Assembly: GCA_005792805.1 (NCBI GenBank)
Contig: SXQV01000014.1
Coordinates: 1-5,355, forward strand
Direction: 5' to 3'
Source: Methylococcaceae bacterium
Lineage (GTDB): Bacteria > Pseudomonadota > Gammaproteobacteria > Methylococcales > Methylococcaceae
Length of the DNA: 5,355 nucleotides
The notes under the pieces were generated by a model. It did no database searches. It was not told where the DNA came from and saw nothing but the letters and a program-made list of their open reading frames with translations. The translations under genes and the position numbers were made by a program. Shown piece after piece: positions 1 to 3,028 of this stretch; the stretch's first letter is position 1, and each line of letters begins with the position of its first letter.

Positions 1-43
1 ACACCATCTTTGCGATATCCAGGCCGATTGTCGTAGCATTCAT
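1..43 (-). CDS. IS110-family transposase (DEDD recombinase), N-terminal fragment cut by window edge
   Basis: Only the first 14 codons are visible; they read MNATTIGLDIAKMV. The pattern T-T-I-G-[LI]-D-[IV]-A-K at the extreme N-terminus is characteristic of IS110/IS1111 transposases, and the Asp in GLD is the first acidic residue of their RuvC-like DEDD active site. These enzymes recombine the element into its target, and in IS110 members target choice is guided by an element-encoded bridge RNA. The ATG at 43-41 is preceded by a strong Shine-Dalgarno AGGAGG (57-52) with an 8-base spacer, which supports this start. The gene runs off the low-coordinate edge, so its completeness and the IS1111 versus IS110 subgroup cannot be judged. 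Confidence 0.85.
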   Translation of the reverse strand, partial: MNATTIGLDIAKMV

Positions 44-124
44 CTTGGATTCCTCCTTTCTCATGAAGTGGTTGTTTGAATTTCCACTTTGGCACATCAC
101 GATGCCGTTAGGGAGGAGGAGTCC
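44..124 (-). promoter_or_regulatory. Structured 5' region of the transposase with sequestered ribosome-binding site
   Basis: On the minus strand the segment GGACTCCTCC (124-115) is complementary at 9 of 10 positions to GGAGGAATCC (56-47), which contains most of the transposase Shine-Dalgarno. Between these arms lie two smaller stem-loops: GGCA/TGCC (106-103 with 94-91) and AAGTGG/CCACTT (89-84 with 71-66). A transcript reading in from upstream could therefore fold so that the ribosome-binding site is masked. Masking of this kind against read-through transcription is known for several other IS transposases. An alternative is that the structured segment belongs to a bridge RNA, which IS110-group elements encode upstream of the transposase. 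I see the complementarity; the function is inferred. Confidence 0.4.
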
Positions 125-224
125 ATACCATTAGGACAGTGCGGGGGAACGCAGTCTCGCCTTGAAACCTCTCCGCCTCAATTTGCAGATGACAAGGCAA
201 TGTGCCGTTACGTTGAATCTACCC

Positions 225-491
225 TTAACCCGGCGCGGTCAATCTGACCGTTTCAAAGTTTCGCATTCTGTCCCACTCTCTCAGCGTTAGCTGGTGATGT
301 TCCGGAAGGGATGGAAATTCCGGGGAAAGCACGCCAAACTCCCGCAACCATTCAATCCGTCGCCGATACATGAATGCCTCCTCGGCGACATCCTCCATCA
401 GTTTCAGATGATGAAACATCGCCCAGGGATCATTCAAATCTGATGGGCCAGTGGATTCCGATTCTGTTTGTGATGTCATGATGGCACCCAT
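225..491 (-). CDS. Small conserved-looking protein of unknown function, coupled to the porin gene
   Basis: This 88-residue product has no signal peptide, no membrane segment and no cysteine. Residues about 20-52 (from NDPWAMF to WLREFGV) look strongly amphipathic-helical and are rich in charged and aromatic residues, which suggests a small soluble, possibly helical protein. I do not recognise the family. The start ATG overlaps the stop of the preceding porin gene as TGATG, a typical translational-coupling arrangement, and no good Shine-Dalgarno precedes it. An alternative start is the Met at residue 5 (ATG 479-477), also without a strong ribosome-binding site. The gene ends at TAA (227-225). 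Placement in one transcript with the porin suggests a role tied to nitrate uptake or envelope function, but nothing in the sequence identifies it. The coding call rests on coupling and on plausible protein composition. Confidence 0.65.
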   Translation of the reverse strand: MGAIMTSQTESESTGPSDLNDPWAMFHHLKLMEDVAEEAFMYRRRIEWLREFGVLSPEFPSLPEHHQLTLREWDRMRNFETVRLTAPG

Positions 492-1975
492 CAGAAGGAC
501 ACCGTGGTTTCGAAGAAACCGTAATCGCCCTGATCCGAGGTGTAGTTACTACTCAGAATCTGTTGTCCAAACGCATGGGCGTAAAACGCCGTCAGCGTGA
601 CATTGCCGATGGGTTGGTAGGACACAGAGACATGAGTAAGGTTGGCCAGGTCTCCAAAACCATGGGTTGGCGTCCCGAGGTAACCAAACAGTTTTTGGTT
701 GCCTGCACCGCTGCTGGAATAAACCAGATCTTCGGTAGAGTTCACGCTCAAGGAGTGATAGTCCCAGCGGATATTGACCTTGGGGTCCGGCCTCAGAATC
801 GCCTGAACGAAGACATCCTGATTGTTCATCAGGTTGTAGAAGGGAAATTGCGCATACAGCCAGGCTGTCGGGAGCATCTGAAAAAATGTCCCGTGAGTAT
901 TCCTGTCCTGCCGGTTCGTATCTCCAGAGCCGCTGTTCACTCCGGCCCGAAGCCAGGGACTTGCCCAGAGATCAGGCAATTGGTAGCCCATTTCGGCACC
1001 ATAGGCCCAGGCTCTCTGATTCATGCCCTGAAAGGTTCCCATCTGACCAAAGGCAAAAACGGTGGTATCCAGTTGGCCGGAGCCCAGCCCGGTTAACCGG
1101 GCCAGGTGTCCACCGATCGTATTGATCGAGATATTGGTGTTCTTTTGGGGAGGTAACGTTGTCTTGTTGTCTAAGGCGACGACATTCTCACGATGGTCGT
1201 TGTAGTTGTAGAAGGCCAGCCGGCCAAGGGTATTTCCAAACAGTTCCCCCTCTTTGAGATTGAGCGTGATCCCTGAGAGATTGATTCCACTGATGGAATC
1301 CATGGCATGGACGTCGAAACCACCCTGCGTCGGAACAAAGCCAAAAGCTGAAATTTCCCAATCCTTCGCACCATAGCCAAGGGTGCCGCCATCAAAGCTT
1401 CTGCCGACATGGGTGTAGTCAAATGATCCGATCAATCGTTGCGATAACCGGGTGTCCTGAATCCATTTAAGGCTCCTGTTCTGAGCCGCTCCTTGCGCAC
1501 CATCCGCATAGAGCTGCCGGCCGCCAGAAAGCCAGCTGCCCGAATACTTGAGTTTCATCCATCCCTGACGCAGGAACCCGCTGTTCTGATCGTTGTACTG
1601 CGAGTTTTCGTAATACCGGGCACCCAAACCCACGGCTTTCGATGGAATCCCGGCAAGCGTACTGTCCTGGAATTGGGTCAGCACTTCCAGCCACTCGGAA
1701 TACGTCAGGCGAGCTGCCAACTGGAATTTATTGCCCATGAACCCGTAGTCATGGCTCCGATCAACGACCTTGCCCTTGACCTTGAGATTCCCAAACCAAT
1801 CCATGGCCTCACCCCGGATTCGGTCATAGAGTTCGACTTTGACCTTCGTGTCCTTGCCCAGCTGAAACTCCAGTGGGTTCGGCTCATCCGCCATGGCGGT
1901 GAAGGAGGCGATGAAAAAAGTCCCTGCGAGAGGCCGGGAAATAGCGGAAGAAAGTGAGAAGTCGGTCGATTTCAT
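491..1975 (-). CDS. Alginate-export-family outer-membrane beta-barrel porin, putative nitrate/nitrite channel
   Basis: The 494-residue product begins with a Sec signal peptide: a basic/polar start, a hydrophobic stretch around residues 16-27 and a cleavage motif AMA before Asp30. The mature part alternates polar and hydrophobic residues and is rich in Gly, Tyr, Trp and Asn. It carries the barrel pattern of the alginate-export (AlgE-like) family, for example RQGWMKLKYSG followed by GGRQLYADG in the first third. It ends in Phe after FFETTVS, the C-terminal signature recognised by the BAM assembly machinery. Length fits the family. The family name does not imply alginate here, as no alginate genes are visible. 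The gene sits after nasA and nasT with its own sigma-54-like promoter and an apparent ANTAR-target leader, which suggests passage of nitrate or nitrite across the outer membrane. The start ATG has AGAGG five bases upstream. Family assignment is fairly secure; substrate is inferred. Confidence 0.85.
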   Translation of the reverse strand: MKSTDFSLSSAISRPLAGTFFIASFTAMADEPNPLEFQLGKDTKVKVELYDRIRGEAMDWFGNLKVKGKVVDRSHDYGFMGNKFQLAARLTYSEWLEVLTQFQDSTLAGIPSKAVGLGARYYENSQYNDQNSGFLRQGWMKLKYSGSWLSGGRQLYADGAQGAAQNRSLKWIQDTRLSQRLIGSFDYTHVGRSFDGGTLGYGAKDWEISAFGFVPTQGGFDVHAMDSISGINLSGITLNLKEGELFGNTLGRLAFYNYNDHRENVVALDNKTTLPPQKNTNISINTIGGHLARLTGLGSGQLDTTVFAFGQMGTFQGMNQRAWAYGAEMGYQLPDLWASPWLRAGVNSGSGDTNRQDRNTHGTFFQMLPTAWLYAQFPFYNLMNNQDVFVQAILRPDPKVNIRWDYHSLSVNSTEDLVYSSSGAGNQKLFGYLGTPTHGFGDLANLTHVSVSYQPIGNVTLTAFYAHAFGQQILSSNYTSDQGDYGFFETTVSF

Positions 1976-2018
1976 GGGTTCCTCTTTGAGTCATCATTTC
2001 TCAATAAGGCTGCCCATG
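1973..2018 (-). promoter_or_regulatory. Porin start-codon-sequestering hairpin with ribosome-binding site
   Basis: In the minus-strand transcript CATGGG (2018-2013) is perfectly complementary to CCCATG (1978-1973), which contains the porin ATG. Nested inside is a second perfect stem, TTGAG (2004-2000) with CTCAA (1990-1986), closing a 9-base loop. The Shine-Dalgarno AGAGG (1985-1981) lies in the internal loop between the two stems. If formed, the outer helix would place the initiation codon in a duplex and reduce translation. The complementarity is directly visible; stability in the cell and regulatory effect are inferred. Confidence 0.5.
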
Positions 2019-2075
2019 CGTCCGGTAAGGATCACGTCGTACCCCTGGCTTTTACAGGGCAGCTGAGGACGACGT
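2009..2075 (-). promoter_or_regulatory. Alternative helices of the porin leader, putative RNA switch
   Basis: Three perfect complementarities occur here on the minus strand. Helix A is ACGTCGT (2075-2069) with ACGACGT (2040-2034). Helix B, nested in A, is CCCTG (2059-2055) with CAGGG (2047-2043). Helix C is GCTGCCC (2063-2057) with GGGCAGC (2015-2009). A cannot coexist with ANTAR hairpin P2 because both use 2075-2069. C is incompatible with A and B, and also shares 2015-2013 with the start-codon helix. This is the segment order of an attenuator: P2 excludes A, loss of A permits C, and C releases the start codon. No U-tract follows helix A or B, so this does not look like an intrinsic terminator. 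Confidence 0.45.
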
Positions 2076-2112
2076 TGTCCATTCGGAGAGCCCTTCCGGC
2101 ATTGGCGGGCTC
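2067..2112 (-). promoter_or_regulatory. Tandem-hairpin ANTAR (NasT) RNA target in the porin leader
   Basis: Hairpin P1 has the perfect stem GAGCCC (2112-2107) with GGGCTC (2093-2088), a small internal mismatch, then CC/GG closing the six-base loop AATGCC (2103-2098). Hairpin P2 has the stem GGAC (2080-2077) with GTCC (2070-2067) closing the six-base loop AACGTC (2076-2071). They are separated by 7 bases. Two neighbouring hairpins with hexanucleotide loops having A at position 1 and G at position 4 are the known recognition signature of ANTAR-domain antiterminators such as NasT, NasR and EutV. Both loops match it. The P2 stem is short at 4 base pairs. An ANTAR regulator is encoded immediately upstream, which strengthens the call. 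Confidence 0.65.
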
Positions 2113-2123
2113 ACGAAATAATT

Positions 2124-2139
2124 TGCAGATATTATGCCA
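2124..2139 (-). promoter_or_regulatory. Sigma-54 (-24/-12) promoter for the porin gene
   Basis: The minus strand reads TGGCATAATATCTGCA, with the invariant GG and GC of the -24 and -12 elements at the correct spacing relative to the consensus TGGCAC-N5-TTGCA. The departures are T for C after TGGCA and C for the first T of TTGC. Taking the C of GC (2125) as -12 predicts initiation near 2113-2112, exactly at the first base of ANTAR hairpin P1, which leaves a leader of about 137 bases before the porin ATG. Sigma-54 with NtrC is the usual nitrogen-limitation input for nitrate-assimilation genes. No convincing NtrC enhancer was found in the 90 bases upstream. Confidence 0.6.
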
Positions 2140-2152
2140 AACGATATTTGGC
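2136..2152 (-). repeat. Perfect 17-base inverted repeat overlapping the -24 promoter element
   Basis: GCCAAA and TTTGGC flank a 5-base spacer (TATCG on the minus strand), giving a perfect 6+5+6 dyad whose promoter-proximal arm contains the TGG of the -24 element. It could be an operator for a repressor competing with sigma-54 polymerase, or a stem-loop at the end of the nasT message. There is no U-tract after it, so an intrinsic terminator is unlikely. The symmetry is seen; the role is open. Confidence 0.4.
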
Positions 2153-2230
2153 GCTTTTATGGTTTGCTTTACGGGTTTTGGCTGACCTATTGCCTGATAC
2201 AGTGCATTTGCAGCCACATAATGAGGCAGT

Positions 2231-2809
2231 TTATGGACTCATTTCCGTGATTGTCACCAGCGTTCGGGCAATATCACTGACTTTCTGGTTGCGATCCATT
2301 GCCGCCTTCCGCAGGACGCTGTAGGCCTTGTCCTCCGATATGCCATGCTGCGTCATCAGAATGCCCTTGGCCCGGTCAATGATCTTTCGATCCGCCAGTT
2401 GATTACGGGTTTCATCCAGCTCCTTTCGAAGCGCTTCGAACTCCCTGAAACGCGCCAGCGCAACTTCAACAATCGGGATAATCCTCGCCTGGTCAAGCCC
2501 ATCCACGACATAAGCACTCACTCCCGCCTGAACAGCCTGACGGATATAGTCCTTGTCGCGATTGTTTGAGAACAGAATGATGGGCTTGGGCTGGTCCCGA
2601 CCAATTTCTCTCATTTGTTCGAGGGTATCGCGGCCGGGAGCCTCCATGTCAATGATGATGACATCCGGCTTGAAGGCCTTGACTTCCTCGGCGAGGGCGG
2701 CATCGGCTGTAATCTTGGCGACAATATCGTAACTCGCATCGCCGAGAGCCTGCTGCAAGATCGCGCTTCTTTCAGGATGCTGATCGACCAAGAGAATCTT
2801 GAGACTCAT
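2231..2809 (-). CDS. nasT: NasT-like ANTAR-domain response regulator (RNA-binding antiterminator)
   Basis: The 192-residue protein has an N-terminal receiver-like domain (about residues 3-120) and a C-terminal ANTAR RNA-binding domain (about 126-187). Asp9 and Asp54 (in IIIDMEAP) mark the acidic pocket. The segment GVSAYVVDGL (96-105) lacks the usual conserved receiver Lys, as is common in NasT, whose activity is set by binding NasS rather than by a kinase. The ANTAR part shows the family core: RK at 141-142, RAKGILM at 146-152, the GISEDKAY helix and LRKAAMDRNQKVSDIA. NasT binds tandem hairpins in leader RNAs of nitrate-assimilation genes in response to nitrate or nitrite. The start ATG overlaps the stop of the preceding small frame (ATGA), suggesting coupling. 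A matching hairpin pair lies just downstream, ahead of the porin gene. Family call is secure; the nasT name follows from context. Confidence 0.9.
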   Translation of the reverse strand: MSLKILLVDQHPERSAILQQALGDASYDIVAKITADAALAEEVKAFKPDVIIIDMEAPGRDTLEQMREIGRDQPKPIILFSNNRDKDYIRQAVQAGVSAYVVDGLDQARIIPIVEVALARFREFEALRKELDETRNQLADRKIIDRAKGILMTQHGISEDKAYSVLRKAAMDRNQKVSDIARTLVTITEMSP

Positions 2810-2988
2810 GACATGACCCCAAGGCGGTTACTTGCCGACCGGCGATGGTGGAGCTGAACGCCCTGGATATAGGTATCCGGATCAGCCGGATCGAACCGGG
2901 ATCCATCACGGAAGCGGTTCGTCCCCGGCCCCGCTCTCTCCGCAGCGCGTTCAGAGACACTGCCCCTTTCAAGCTTTTCATCATGCAC
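2806..2988 (-). CDS. 60-residue GTG-start small protein, possible remnant of nitrate sensor NasS
   Basis: A GTG codon (2988-2986) follows AGAGGTGG (3002-2995) at a 6-base spacing. The frame ends in a TGA overlapping the nasT ATG as ATGA. This is the arrangement expected of a translated gene, and the position between nasA and nasT is where nasS is often found. Residues 26-40 (FRDGSRFDPADPDTY) resemble, from memory, the C-terminal F-x-D-G-x-x-F-D-P-x-x-P-x-x-Y segment of NasS/NrtA/CmpA nitrate-binding proteins. Full NasS is several hundred residues, so only a C-terminal stub would survive, joined to an unrelated, charged N-terminal segment. The upstream frame is closed by TAG shortly before the GTG, so no longer NasS is hidden here. 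Alternatives are a genuine small regulatory peptide or a leader that keeps ribosomes on the message into nasT. Translation is moderately supported; the NasS relation is inference. Confidence 0.5.
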   Translation of the reverse strand: MHDEKLERGSVSERAAERAGPGTNRFRDGSRFDPADPDTYIQGVQLHHRRSASNRLGVMS

Positions 2989-3028
2989 GGGTGACCACCT
3001 CTTTTCGTTAACTGCCTATCTTTCCTGA

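Larger units (their letters stand above)
1..124 (-). mobile_element. One end of an IS110/IS1111-family insertion sequence (outer boundary uncertain)
   Basis: The transposase start at 43 implies that an insertion sequence enters the window from the low-coordinate side, with its 5' end somewhere between position 44 and the stop of the 88-codon gene at 225. I place the limit provisionally at 124, where a segment complementary to the transposase ribosome-binding region ends (115-124). IS110-family elements usually lack terminal inverted repeats and often make no target duplication, so the edge cannot be read from one side alone. The remaining stretch, about 125-224, shows no convincing gene or terminator and may be host flank or part of the element's left end. 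Confidence 0.55.

Noticed and set aside
2034..2075. Helices A and B as an intrinsic terminator
   Set aside because: The stems are convincing, but the following bases (GATCCTTACC) contain no U-tract, so Rho-independent termination is unlikely.
2191..2206. TGCACTGTATCAGGCA on the minus strand as an NtrC enhancer site
   Set aside because: Only the left half fits TGCAC-N-GTGCA type sites, the right half is poor, and it is only about 50-60 bases from the -24 box, closer than usual.
2032..2217. Minus-strand 61-codon open frame in the nasT-porin gap
   Set aside because: It has no clear Shine-Dalgarno, unremarkable composition, and runs across the sigma-54 promoter, the ANTAR hairpins and the alternative helices, which explain this stretch better.
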